From the NCBI GenBank assembly GCA_035652095.1, contig DASREM010000019.1, positions 1-64,000 of the forward strand: a stretch of DNA of 64,000 bases, in the 5' to 3' direction. The notes beneath the pieces are model-generated. The model was not told the origin of the DNA and searched no databases. It saw nothing but the letters and a program-made list of their open reading frames with translations. Position numbers and translations under genes: made by a program. Shown here piece after piece: positions 16,572 to 25,182 of this stretch (position 1 is its first letter; each line of letters starts with the position of its first letter). This stretch comes from DASREM01 sp035652095 (GTDB lineage: Bacteria; Acidobacteriota; Terriglobia; Terriglobales; Acidobacteriaceae).

Positions 16572-19040
16572 TTAGAGCTCGATTGCAATGGCAGCCTCAA
16601 TAGCTACGCGAATGGGAGTATAGATGTCGATCTCCGATTCGGTCGCACGGATAGTTAGGATCAGTGCATAATTCGAAGATTGTTCCCACCTCTCCAGATC
16701 CCGTTTTTCCTTCCACCATCCTCCTACTGGAACCACGGCTATTGCATCCCGATCAGCAAGTTCTGCGGCACTTCCGCGCCAGATGTCGGAGTGCAAGCTT
16801 CCTACATCCCTTATTTTTCCCAAAAACCAGTGATCGCCACCAGTGTCAGGCTCGTCAGGTGAACCAATCTCGTCTTGCAATTCGACGGCTCGATTAATTC
16901 TCGCTCGAAACTGGTTACGAGTTTCGGTGCTCCTTTTCATGGCGAAGCGTAGCCCATGTGAGGCATACCGGTGCCGCCGATTCCATCCGCGATCACCGGG
17001 ATTTGGCTCTACAAAATAAGACAGTGTGATACGGCACTGTACCTCAATCGCTCCTATTTCCCGCAATTGCTCCTGTGGCCAAGGCAGTCGGTGGAGGTTC
17101 ATTTGATTGGTTTTGATCTCTCGACCCTCTAGTCGAAATGGCCGAAGACGGTCCTCAACTATTAGCGTTGCGTCGTTCAAAGCGCTGGATACCGCTCGAG
17201 GAAGGCTCGGAACTCCGTACCCGTAGCGGCGTAATAACGCACGCTTTTGCTGCTGGGTTGTGGCCGCTCGGAAATATTGCTCCATCCGGGTTGTCCACTC
17301 CGCCGAATGGACGATTAAGCCTCGGACAGTTTCTGGCCATGATCCGGGACGAGCAACGTAGATTCGACCCGCTAAATTTGCGGCTAAGGCCGTAGACGCA
17401 CTCGTGTCTCGCAGAATCGCAAACTGCTGAACGTCCGGACGAAAATGGGTTGTCAGCAACCCTAAATCGTCAGGTGTGTCAACATCAACTCCGTTAGTTG
17501 CCCAATTCCCGCCCTCTACAACGATGTCTGGCTTAACAGGCCACTGTTGCTCCCAATTGGCGGAGGTCAGGCTCGCGGGGCTGAGATCACCAGCCGGGGC
17601 AATGGGATTCCACCCCGTAAACGTGGGATCGGTTATGTTCACCCGATCCGTGAAAGAACCGACCGTAATAGGGTTCCACGCTTGAGCGGGATTCAACACG
17701 GGGTGCGCGTCATTCGCGGTCAGATATTCCTCGCGTCTTACCAATTCTCGTTGCAGATTTCCAGTTGAGATCACTACCAATCTGCGCAGCTGATCGGTGC
17801 CGAAACAGATCTGATCAACAGCAGCTGACCAGGACGAAGGGCGGCCCCTATGTACATCGCGGTCGCTAGTAACCGCCATTGCGAAAACACGATTCCGGGC
17901 CGGAGCTGTCACTTCAGGCCGAGCAACACATTCCGCAGTCACAGCTCCATACAATTCCGGCTCGTGCTGTCTGCCGTCCGGATACAACATTTTTACGGAC
18001 TCCAGACGATGTCGAAGCTCCACCGCACCATTGCCAACCAACAGCGTCGTAAAGTCCTCTCCGTAGAGAGCCAGGCCTGCCATTGCGGTGCCGTGGCCAT
18101 TCCAGAATTGACTATCTCCTGTTCCCCACGTTGGATTGTAAGTATGGGAGTCAGCGACGCTCAAGGCGGGTTCAAGAAGACGGTGTTGACGTGTTACTCC
18201 ACTGTCCAATATGCAGACCGCTGGCCCGTCTCTGGCAACGGTGGTTCGTTCGGCTAAGTTGGTAACCCACGCCGCATTTTCTAAGTTGCCAATTTGCATG
18301 AACAGCGCTGGAGAGTCTTGCGCTAAGCGCAATTCGGCAAGACCATCGGTGCGGGTCGCGAACGTCCCCAAAACCTCGGCTGTAGCCAGAGCCAAGAATA
18401 CGACTCGCTCAGGAAATCGAATTGCACGCTCTTGAGTACGGATTCGGAGCTCACGCATAAGATCGAGCGTCTCTTCCACGAAATCGTGCCGGACCCAGAC
18501 TTCCCACCAGACCTCTTCACCGGGACGGGGAAGTTGACGTTCATCGGTGAAAAATGAAGCCAGGCCAACTCGGGCAATCGACTCTATACGACTCACAAGA
18601 AGTTCGTTCTTTGGCTTACCCGATTTGGTCAACCTGTCACGATAGGCCTCCAACTTGTTCTGCAACACCCCGATTGCTTGACGAGGTACAAAAACTGTTG
18701 CGTGAATCGGATCTTCCGGCCGTTCTCCGGCATGAACTGAAACTAGCTCGATGTGACGCCTGCGATCCTCCAGGCTATGAAGAATGGGTTGACTGTCGGG
18801 AGGCAAAGTGAACTCAAGATAGAGTCCAGTTGGGGGCTGACCTGGATTGGCCTGAACCCTGGCGTCACGATCAACTGCTTCAATGGCTGCATTAAAAGCT
18901 GCAACCAAGTGAGTTGCATGCGCGGTACGATTTCGTTCCAGAGCCGATGGCGGCCGTCCACGGCTCCGACTTACGTAATTCTCGGGTTCAGAACCGCCTT
19001 GCCGGAAAAGGTGAGGCCAGTCACGAGGAAGCTCAGCCAC
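16572..19040 (-). CDS. IetS-like subtilisin-family serine protease
   Basis: An 822-residue protein with an S8 peptidase domain in the middle. The triad is visible: D279 in CILDSGV, H316 in NGHGTAMAG, S547 in RDTSAST, plus the oxyanion Asn427 in ISTGN. There is no signal peptide, so it is predicted to act in the cytoplasm. About 270 N-terminal residues and a 200-residue C-terminal region are family-specific. It starts at GTG 19040, with GAGGG just upstream, and overlaps the AAA ATPase gene by eight bases. The AAA-ATPase/subtilase pair matches the IetA-IetS arrangement, described as a plasmid-stability toxin-antitoxin pair in Agrobacterium and later listed among phage-defence systems. The exact substrate is unknown. 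Confidence 0.85.
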   Translation of the reverse strand: MAELPRDWPHLFRQGGSEPENYVSRSRGRPPSALERNRTAHATHLVAAFNAAIEAVDRDARVQANPGQPPTGLYLEFTLPPDSQPILHSLEDRRRHIELVSVHAGERPEDPIHATVFVPRQAIGVLQNKLEAYRDRLTKSGKPKNELLVSRIESIARVGLASFFTDERQLPRPGEEVWWEVWVRHDFVEETLDLMRELRIRTQERAIRFPERVVFLALATAEVLGTFATRTDGLAELRLAQDSPALFMQIGNLENAAWVTNLAERTTVARDGPAVCILDSGVTRQHRLLEPALSVADSHTYNPTWGTGDSQFWNGHGTAMAGLALYGEDFTTLLVGNGAVELRHRLESVKMLYPDGRQHEPELYGAVTAECVARPEVTAPARNRVFAMAVTSDRDVHRGRPSSWSAAVDQICFGTDQLRRLVVISTGNLQRELVRREEYLTANDAHPVLNPAQAWNPITVGSFTDRVNITDPTFTGWNPIAPAGDLSPASLTSANWEQQWPVKPDIVVEGGNWATNGVDVDTPDDLGLLTTHFRPDVQQFAILRDTSASTALAANLAGRIYVARPGSWPETVRGLIVHSAEWTTRMEQYFRAATTQQQKRALLRRYGYGVPSLPRAVSSALNDATLIVEDRLRPFRLEGREIKTNQMNLHRLPWPQEQLREIGAIEVQCRITLSYFVEPNPGDRGWNRRHRYASHGLRFAMKRSTETRNQFRARINRAVELQDEIGSPDEPDTGGDHWFLGKIRDVGSLHSDIWRGSAAELADRDAIAVVPVGGWWKEKRDLERWEQSSNYALILTIRATESEIDIYTPIRVAIEAAIAIEL

Positions 19041-20034
19041 GCGGTTCCCTCGTGGTAACCGGGTCAGAACTGGCTCGCTCGTCGAGAGCAGAGATTATAT
19101 CCACCGTTGCTATCCGGTCTGAGCCATTCAAAATGGAGTTTTTTGCTGCCTCCACAGCCGCCCGAACAAGTTCAGCTTGGCTAAGTCCAGAAAGACGTGC
19201 TTGAATGATCGACCAATCCACACCGGTAGTGTCAAAGGTGGCTAATCGCGCTTGAACTATGCGCAATGCCATACGCTCGTCCGGAAGGGAAAACTCAAGC
19301 ACATCGTCGAACCTGCGAAATAGAGCTCGGTCGAGTAGATCAGGATGGTTCGTAGCTGCGATGATCAAACTTCGCGAATCATCTTTTTCCAAGAACTGCA
19401 GAAATGAGTTCAACACCCGTCGAATTTCCCCCACATCGTTGACAGAAGTTCGCCTAGCTCCAATGGCATCGAACTCGTCAAAGAGGTATACGCCTGGGCT
19501 GCTGCTCATTGATTCAAAGACAACTCGGAGTTTGGCCGCTGTTTCTCCCATGAACTTCGTAATTACGCCTTCAAGCAAGATCGTCAGGAGAGGAACGTGC
19601 AGTTCGCTGGCGAGCACTGCCGCTGTGACTGTCTTGCCGGTACCAGGTGCCCCAATGAATAACAACTTCCGTCGGGGAGGGAGGTTATGTTGCCGAAGGC
19701 GCAGCTGCTGACGCTGTTCCTGAAGAACACGTTTGAGCCTTCGTTCGGTGGCATTCGGCATCACGAGGCTGGATAGACCGATATCCGGCATCCTTACAGA
19801 AACCAGGTTCGCAAGCTCCCCACGCGGCTGAAGTACTACAACAGATCCTGCGTGCTGCTCCAGTTTCGTGTGTCTCCGTTTTGCCTCATCCACAAGTTCT
19901 CGAATCGCTTCAGCGGTTTTCGAATGCCCCCTTCGTGCCTCTTCAGCGGCGACTTGCATCGCAACGGACAGAAAGTGTGCGTTGTCACCTTGCATGTGAC
20001 TCTTCAGCAGCGCGATGATGTGCCGTGTTGCCAT
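19033..20034 (-). CDS. IetA-like AAA ATPase, partner of the subtilase
   Basis: A 333-residue AAA protein. Walker A is GAPGTGKT at 128-135, Walker B is LFDEFD near 185-190, sensor 1 is IAATNHPDLLD, and the RALFRRFDD segment supplies arginine-finger residues. The N-terminal 100 residues are helical. It is followed with overlap by the subtilase and preceded by the HEPN gene 46 bases upstream, all on the minus strand. In IetAS the ATPase counteracts or controls the protease. I infer the same relation here from gene order and domain content. Confidence 0.85.
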   Translation of the reverse strand: MATRHIIALLKSHMQGDNAHFLSVAMQVAAEEARRGHSKTAEAIRELVDEAKRRHTKLEQHAGSVVVLQPRGELANLVSVRMPDIGLSSLVMPNATERRLKRVLQEQRQQLRLRQHNLPPRRKLLFIGAPGTGKTVTAAVLASELHVPLLTILLEGVITKFMGETAAKLRVVFESMSSSPGVYLFDEFDAIGARRTSVNDVGEIRRVLNSFLQFLEKDDSRSLIIAATNHPDLLDRALFRRFDDVLEFSLPDERMALRIVQARLATFDTTGVDWSIIQARLSGLSQAELVRAAVEAAKNSILNGSDRIATVDIISALDERASSDPVTTREPRG

Positions 20035-20080
20035 ACGTTGGTCCCAAGCATTGCACGCCTATGGTAAGGACTGCAATTAC

Positions 20081-21277
20081 TTATGTCCGCTCCCCTGACT
20101 GCCTTGGCTCCTTCAGCGAACGCCACCAATTGAGCAGCGTTTCGCGGGTGATGTATTCGAAGGTGTTTAGGAGGATCGGGACATCTTTCTCCAGCCATGT
20201 TCCCCCACGCATGCTGACGTGTCCTAAAGGCCTCTCCGTCGCACTCGCCCAATGCGAAGCCCTATACGGCGGCTCGCACATTGGTGCTGGGAAAGGCTTT
20301 CCTGAATGAAGCGCTTTTGATCGGTAGTCGTAGACAGTTTTCAAGATGCCCCGCAATGAGTTGTCAGACCACTTGATGGCCCCCCACTCGGGACGCTCCT
20401 GAGGCTCTGCTGGCCGAAAATTAATAACGAAATCCAGAAAATTCTTGGTTGCACCGAAAGAGTCCGCAAACTCATTTGCTACACGATCGGCTGCTGCAGG
20501 ACTTAAATTGGACAAGTATTCGAAGAGTTCGGGCTTGGACACTCGCAAGCGGGCACTCGGAGAATCCTTCTGAGAGCGCCAACTCAGGGCAGCGGTTTCA
20601 AGAGCCGAAACAAATAGCAGCCAACCCAAATCTGGTGCAGATTCCGCGATCCAAATTGCGTCTTGATAAAAACGTGAGCAACGAAGAAGGCTGAAAGCGT
20701 CAGAGGGACTAATCGCAGGTAGTATGTCCAAAGGACTCAGGAGATCCAACGAGTGCTCCCCCCGCGCAACGTTTGGAAGTATTGGGCTTTGGTTGCTGAA
20801 GATGAGCGCTGGAATTGGGCGTCCCGTCCACGCTCGTGGCCGTCCTTTAGGATCTCCGCCGGAAGCAAATTCGCGGATGGAATTGCCAGCGCCAAATCTC
20901 GTCCCCATCGCCAATGATGCCAGTGCCGCCAACTCCTCAGCTGGAGTGCCCCCATGATACCGATCAGAATCCGTCCTTGAGAAGTCGGGGTGGGGAAACT
21001 CCCAGTACCACTCAAACCTGAGAATCACACCAGGTCGGACGCCTTCGCTCCCGACGGCAACGGTATTCAAAAAATGATATGGCCCATGCACAGCCTCCGA
21101 CAGAATGTGCGCATCGGTAAAGAGTGGATATTCCTCGGTGTGAAGTAACGGTTTGTCCTTCGCTGCTAGCCAATTGAGGTATGCCGCTGGACCACACTCC
21201 ATGTTTGGGTGCTCAAGTGCGCTATTGCTCATCACTTTGAGTCCAGTGCGAGCAGTTCGCTGGTGCTTCTGAAACAT
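20081..21277 (-). CDS. HEPN-domain (Apea-like) protein, putative RNase effector
   Basis: The 398-residue product is not a known enzyme overall. Its C-terminal 200 residues have the look of an Apea-like HEPN domain: a helical region LFVSALETAALSW at 220-233, then YDYRSKALHSGK, in which R319-x4-H324 is the HEPN Rx4-6H ribonuclease motif. The N-terminal 190 residues are unrecognised. It is the first gene of a minus-strand group leading into the IetA/IetS-like pair, with 46 bases between. HEPN proteins commonly serve as abortive RNases in defence. The start is uncertain: ATG 21277 and ATG 21232 both lack a good ribosome binding site. Confidence 0.7.
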   Translation of the reverse strand: MFQKHQRTARTGLKVMSNSALEHPNMECGPAAYLNWLAAKDKPLLHTEEYPLFTDAHILSEAVHGPYHFLNTVAVGSEGVRPGVILRFEWYWEFPHPDFSRTDSDRYHGGTPAEELAALASLAMGTRFGAGNSIREFASGGDPKGRPRAWTGRPIPALIFSNQSPILPNVARGEHSLDLLSPLDILPAISPSDAFSLLRCSRFYQDAIWIAESAPDLGWLLFVSALETAALSWRSQKDSPSARLRVSKPELFEYLSNLSPAAADRVANEFADSFGATKNFLDFVINFRPAEPQERPEWGAIKWSDNSLRGILKTVYDYRSKALHSGKPFPAPMCEPPYRASHWASATERPLGHVSMRGGTWLEKDVPILLNTFEYITRETLLNWWRSLKEPRQSGERT

Positions 21278-21688
21278 TGTTGATCATGGGTTACCCGTCT
21301 TTCACTCTGAAATCGTCGGCTCTCCATGCAAGCCAATCGCTATCGCTCGATGTCGACAGCGAGACATTCTAAATGCCCGCACAGTTTCCCGGGGGGATCA
21401 GAATCAGAACACTTGTGGGGGATAAGGAGGCGGAGTCAACCGAGCTAATGAGATGCGACACAGGGCGTTTCCTTCGCTAGGCACAGACTGAAATCCTTTA
21501 ATACTAGAAAGAGTGCGGAACCCACATCCGAATCCAAGACGCTCCTTTTAGGAGGATTGTGCTCTGTTGATACCGAGTGACACCACGTTGCGCCCTCGCT
21601 AGAACTGCTTGCTTGCGCACCCGCGACTGTGCGACTCTGCGCTCACGTGGAGTCCTTCGGATGGTCCCAGCAGAGACTGACTCCAGAA
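21278..21688. other. Intergenic region between divergent genes
   Basis: About 410 bases between the HEPN gene (leftward) and weak small genes (rightward). I see no supported gene, tRNA or strong hairpin. It should carry the promoter of the HEPN/IetAS-like group. Confidence 0.35.
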
Positions 21689-21700
21689 ATGTTGCCAGTT

Positions 21701-22030
21701 ATGGTTTGGCCCAGAGGCAAATCCAACAACCCGCCGAACCGCAATGCCCGTCTGGCTCATCGTCGCTGGAAAATGCAGCGCGAGCGGGAGCGGTTGATGC
21801 GCGAGTACAGGCCAGATCTCATCGCCATCGCGGAACGACTTGGACTGCCCCTTCCCGGCCAGCCCTGGTGGCGATCCAAGTGGGAGGAAGCCGGGGTCAC
21901 GGTTCCTGACCTTCCGATGACTCGTAGCCGTCCCATGAGACTCGCCGAGCTGGCCGCGAACAAGCAAGCGGTCAGAAGACTGAAACGTCGTGCGCGTGCT
22001 TCCATCCGCGTTCTTCCTCCACGCTCCTAG
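21701..22030 (+). CDS. Small basic hypothetical protein
   Basis: About 109 residues, rich in Arg, Lys, Pro and Trp, including RLAHRRWKMQRERERLMREY and WWRSKWEEAG. Codon usage looks plausible for a gene, but there is no strong ribosome binding site and I recognise no domain. An ATG 12 bases upstream in the same frame is an alternative start. The charge suggests nucleic-acid contact, which is inference only. Confidence 0.4.
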   Translation: MVWPRGKSNNPPNRNARLAHRRWKMQRERERLMREYRPDLIAIAERLGLPLPGQPWWRSKWEEAGVTVPDLPMTRSRPMRLAELAANKQAVRRLKRRARASIRVLPPRS

Positions 22031-22073
22031 ATCCTCGCTGGAGTACCCCCTCCACCCTTCCACGCTAAGTCCA

Positions 22074-22373
22074 ATGAATATCCGTCATTACGCGCGGATC
22101 AGCCTTAGACTGGTAACGGTTAGCTCAATGAATGCCATGATGCGCATGCGTCGCTACAGGGAAAGATCAAGGCTTAGGAGAGCACGCGCCTTCCTCGACC
22201 GCCGTCCCGGATGGCAGTGGCGCTACTGGAACTGGAAACAACGGTGTGCGTGGTGGCGCTGGAAGAAATACTGCGGAGCAGTGGTCGCCCACTACGAAAC
22301 CGGTTCACCGCTTCCGACACCCACGGGTCCGCCTAGGCGTTCCTTCCCGACGGCTCGGATCGGTGAAGCCTAG
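22074..22373 (+). CDS. Doubtful small Arg/Trp-rich protein
   Basis: About 99 residues, very rich in Arg and Trp (RPGWQWRYWNWKQRCAWWRW). It follows the preceding small gene in the same direction. Composition is extreme, there is no ribosome binding site of note and no domain is recognised. It may be a chance frame. Confidence 0.22.
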   Translation: MNIRHYARISLRLVTVSSMNAMMRMRRYRERSRLRRARAFLDRRPGWQWRYWNWKQRCAWWRWKKYCGAVVAHYETGSPLPTPTGPPRRSFPTARIGEA

Positions 22374-22713
22374 GGTGAGCCGGAGATGCTCCGCTCCAAA
22401 CGGCCTGAGGCAAGGGTTTACTACACCGACCTCACAGGGGTCTGAGGAATGCGGAGCATGTGCGCGCCGTACGTGGACCGAGGCGTCCTCGCTGATCAAA
22501 ATTAGCCGGAGAGCTCAAGACGCTGACTTTATCCAAGGTAGGGTGCCAGTACAGGCGAGTGAGCCTTGGCATGAACTATGACCCGAGCCGGGCAGCATGC
22601 CGAACCAGGTAGGCGTCTAGGCCCCAGCGGATGCGGGGCGTTGCGCTTGCGCCGGTTGGGTGACTAGTAATACATTTGCCCAGCACATAACAACGCTCAA
22701 GAGCGAGGACGGA
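22374..22713. other. Non-coding stretch with nested inverted repeats
   Basis: No supported gene. A perfect 9-bp inverted repeat, ATGCTCCGC at 22386-22394 and GCGGAGCAT at 22451-22459, encloses a second stem CCTCA/TGAGG (22430-22434 and 22443-22447). This may be a folded RNA, a leader, or a processing site of the element. Confidence 0.35.
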
Positions 22714-23088
22714 ATGAACAAGAGACTGTTCCTGGTGACAGCGCCGTTTTCTGCTTTCCCCAGTTCAGGAGACCACCCGCGTACCTTACAAACGGGGCAG
22801 GCTCTTTTTTCCGAGTACCCCGTGGCGCAGCGCGGCGTTGTCATATTTGAACAAGACAATCAAGAGTTTCAAACCGATGCAAAGACCTTTAACCGTTGCA
22901 CCATCCTTAAGGAATTGGAAGACGCACTGAACAAACCAAGCTTCGGCGCTAAGACTCCGCCGAAATGTAAGACCTGTGGCGATCAGAAAGCAGAACATCA
23001 GAGTAGTCGTGGGCCCTGCAACGCAATGAAGGTTGTAAATGCGCGTCAGGTGAAGTGCGAATGTAAGCAGTTTGTGCCTGAATTCTGA
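22714..23088 (+). CDS. Hypothetical protein with C-terminal zinc-ribbon-like cysteines
   Basis: A 124-residue protein. The first 85 residues are unrecognised. The C-terminal 40 hold a cysteine pattern CKTCG...PCN...KCECK that could bind a zinc ion. ATG 22714 has GAGGAC about seven bases upstream; the frame also allows GTG at 22660. The stop is 20 bases before the start of the DUF6602-like nuclease gene, so the two are probably co-transcribed and may work together. Confidence 0.6.
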   Translation: MNKRLFLVTAPFSAFPSSGDHPRTLQTGQALFSEYPVAQRGVVIFEQDNQEFQTDAKTFNRCTILKELEDALNKPSFGAKTPPKCKTCGDQKAEHQSSRGPCNAMKVVNARQVKCECKQFVPEF

Positions 23089-23108
23089 CCTTGGATTCCT
23101 GGAGATTG

Positions 23109-24038
23109 ATGCCCCCACTTAAAGTCGAATTTCCATCTTTTGGGTGGGAGCAAATCCTATCCTCCCGACAGAAAATATTAGATGACTATGATCGCGCGAA
23201 ACAGCAGGCACAGGTTCACAAGGTCGCGGTCTATCACGGCAGAGTTGCTGAAGCTAGCGTAAGAGAGTGGCTCTCCGGATTTTTACCTCGGCGCTACGGC
23301 GTTACTTCTGGATACGTGATCTCGGCTGGGTTGTCGAGTGAGAAGAAAGCCCCTCATTTTGACGTGATAATTTTTGATCAACTTGAATCTCCTGTGCTTT
23401 GGATAGAGGAACACCCCGACACTTCGGGAGCTGGCCGGTCCCTCGCTGTTCCTGTGGAACATGTCAAAGCAGTCCTGGAGGTGAAATCACGTTTATCCGC
23501 AACGACGATGAGAGAAGCTCTTAGTCACCTCGCGGATCTTATGCCACTTATGCAGAGTAGTGACGAGCCTTCGCAACCTTACAAATTGCACTTGCCTGAC
23601 GGATTCTGTTGCGGTGTGATCTTCATTGAGCTCGGAATTCCAGAATCCAAGGCGGAATCAACTTTGGCGTCGCTGATGGAAGGACTGCGATTGCGCGGCT
23701 TCCTAGGAGCCTTGGTATTGAGGGGGGAGGGTCACACTCTTCCGAGCACCGGTCGGCTCTCAATCGTTAGATCAGAAACTCCCATCGAGAGCACCTGGCG
23801 AGACGCAAAAACGCCCTCGTTGCTTGAGTTCGGTCTCAGCAAATCAATCGAAGTAGCACAAAACGTTCACATGGGCGCAATGGCAATGTGGGCGGAACTC
23901 CATTTTTCACAGTTTGCTTTCGATCTGGTTGCTCTACTTCAAGGAACTTACCGACCTGGTTTCGCGTCAAGTATTTATGGAGTGGGTAGCTCGTGGATGG
24001 AAGTGACCCGTCACAGTAGAGCCAATCCCCCGAAATGA
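23109..24038 (+). CDS. DUF6602-like predicted nuclease (PD-(D/E)xK fold)
   Basis: A 309-residue cytoplasmic protein. A helical N-terminus including HGRVAEASVREWLSGFLP is followed by HFDVIIFD (D85/D90) and, after an insertion, VLEVKSRLS (E124-x-K126). This acidic residue followed by E-x-K on neighbouring strands is the core of PD-(D/E)xK restriction-endonuclease-like domains, and the overall pattern resembles DUF6602 proteins. The rest is unrecognised. Start ATG 23109 has GGAG five bases upstream. It is paired with the small zinc-ribbon-like gene. A role in defence or element maintenance is likely but unproven. Confidence 0.65.
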   Translation: MPPLKVEFPSFGWEQILSSRQKILDDYDRAKQQAQVHKVAVYHGRVAEASVREWLSGFLPRRYGVTSGYVISAGLSSEKKAPHFDVIIFDQLESPVLWIEEHPDTSGAGRSLAVPVEHVKAVLEVKSRLSATTMREALSHLADLMPLMQSSDEPSQPYKLHLPDGFCCGVIFIELGIPESKAESTLASLMEGLRLRGFLGALVLRGEGHTLPSTGRLSIVRSETPIESTWRDAKTPSLLEFGLSKSIEVAQNVHMGAMAMWAELHFSQFAFDLVALLQGTYRPGFASSIYGVGSSWMEVTRHSRANPPK

Positions 24039-24128
24039 AAATCCAGAGAAAACGGGGAACGAAAACTTGACTTCCTCCGGGCTTTGTGAAAATCCCGTCT
24101 CAGCCGATCTGCGTCCTCACACAAAAGG

Positions 24129-24890
24129 TCACCGAAGTCGAGTAGCGCCAACTTTCTCGTTATCGTCAGTGTTAATGAGTTTTCCACTGCAAGCAATGAT
24201 ATCTGTCGTCGGCAGCCACAACGCTGAATCGACGGTATCAGCTGCATCAACTTCCCACACGGAGCCATCCTCAAGCTTGATGATGTCGCCGTCGTCTGAA
24301 ACCGATTCAATCCAGTGACCCGATTCACATTCGGACCTTCCAATCGGTCGCGTGCCGATTGCGCGATTTCTTGCCAGCGAGCCTGCTTCCGCAAGTGCTC
24401 TTGCCTGTACCTCGGCTGCTGCAACAGATGTTGCCTGTTCGGCAGTCAACAACGTGTGGTTGCATACGGTCGGAAATCGCCCCGTTAAACATGTTGAGAG
24501 ATTCTCTTGCCGCTCGGCCTTATCTACTTCTTTCAATTCCTGTGTTGATAGCAGGCCTTTCTTACACAGCGGTGGGTACCGTCCGGTCAGACAGGTTGCG
24601 AGGTTCTCACGGCGCTCAGCCTCGGTCACTGCAGTCCTGTCTTCTGGCGAGAGGAGCGCCTTGTTGCACAATATTGGGTACTTTCCAGACAGGCACGTGT
24701 TGAGATTTTCACGTCTTTCTGCTGCGTCTACCTTCTGTCGATCTCCAACGCTCAACCAGTTCTTGTTACAGAGCATCGGATATCGTCCGCTAAGGCAGGT
24801 CACTAGGTTTTGTGATCGTTGTGTGTCTGTTTGTCCCCACGAAGCGGTACAGAAACCTGCAACCAGGAATACGACAACGCGCAGCCGCAT
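24129..24890 (-). CDS. Secreted protein with four 34-residue cysteine repeats
   Basis: A 253-residue protein. A signal peptide (VVVFLVAGFCTASWG) leads into four tandem repeats of 34 residues with the pattern ENL-x-TCL-x-GRYP-x-LC-x-x-x-LL and AER at the end. Each repeat has two cysteines and probably forms a helical hairpin with one disulphide. The final 90 residues carry a beta-rich segment (DIIKLEDGSVWEVDAAD) and two further cysteines. ATG 24890 is chosen because AGGAGG lies eight bases before it; an ATG 24 bases earlier would hide that site inside the gene. It converges on the nuclease gene. Function is unknown. Confidence 0.75.
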   Translation of the reverse strand: MRLRVVVFLVAGFCTASWGQTDTQRSQNLVTCLSGRYPMLCNKNWLSVGDRQKVDAAERRENLNTCLSGKYPILCNKALLSPEDRTAVTEAERRENLATCLTGRYPPLCKKGLLSTQELKEVDKAERQENLSTCLTGRFPTVCNHTLLTAEQATSVAAAEVQARALAEAGSLARNRAIGTRPIGRSECESGHWIESVSDDGDIIKLEDGSVWEVDAADTVDSALWLPTTDIIACSGKLINTDDNEKVGATRLR

Positions 24891-25086
24891 TCGCAACCTC
24901 CTAATGTACTTCATTGATGAGGGGAGTGATTACCGACTGGGCCCGCTTCGAAAGGGGAGAGACGATTTTTGTCGAGATTCGAAGCGTGTAAGTTTCTCTC
25001 CGCCTATGCTCGTTTGTCAACCTCGGAGTACTTGCCCCGAGATCGCATACCTGTGATGGTTCAATGACCCGGATTCAGGTACTCTC

Positions 25087-25115
25087 TTGACAAACTCCAA
25101 ATAGCAGCTTAAGCT
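25087..25115 (+). promoter_or_regulatory. Candidate promoter of the hxs operon
   Basis: A perfect TTGACA at 25087-25092 is followed after 17 bases by TAAGCT, a partial -10 match, about 68 bases before the hxsA ATG. A pyrimidine-rich tract lies between the promoter and the gene. Confidence 0.4.
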
Positions 25116-25182
25116 TTCGATCGACTTAGGCCCCTTTTTCTCCCCCCAAAAACCTAGATCGATTTTGGAAAGAGGACCCCGC

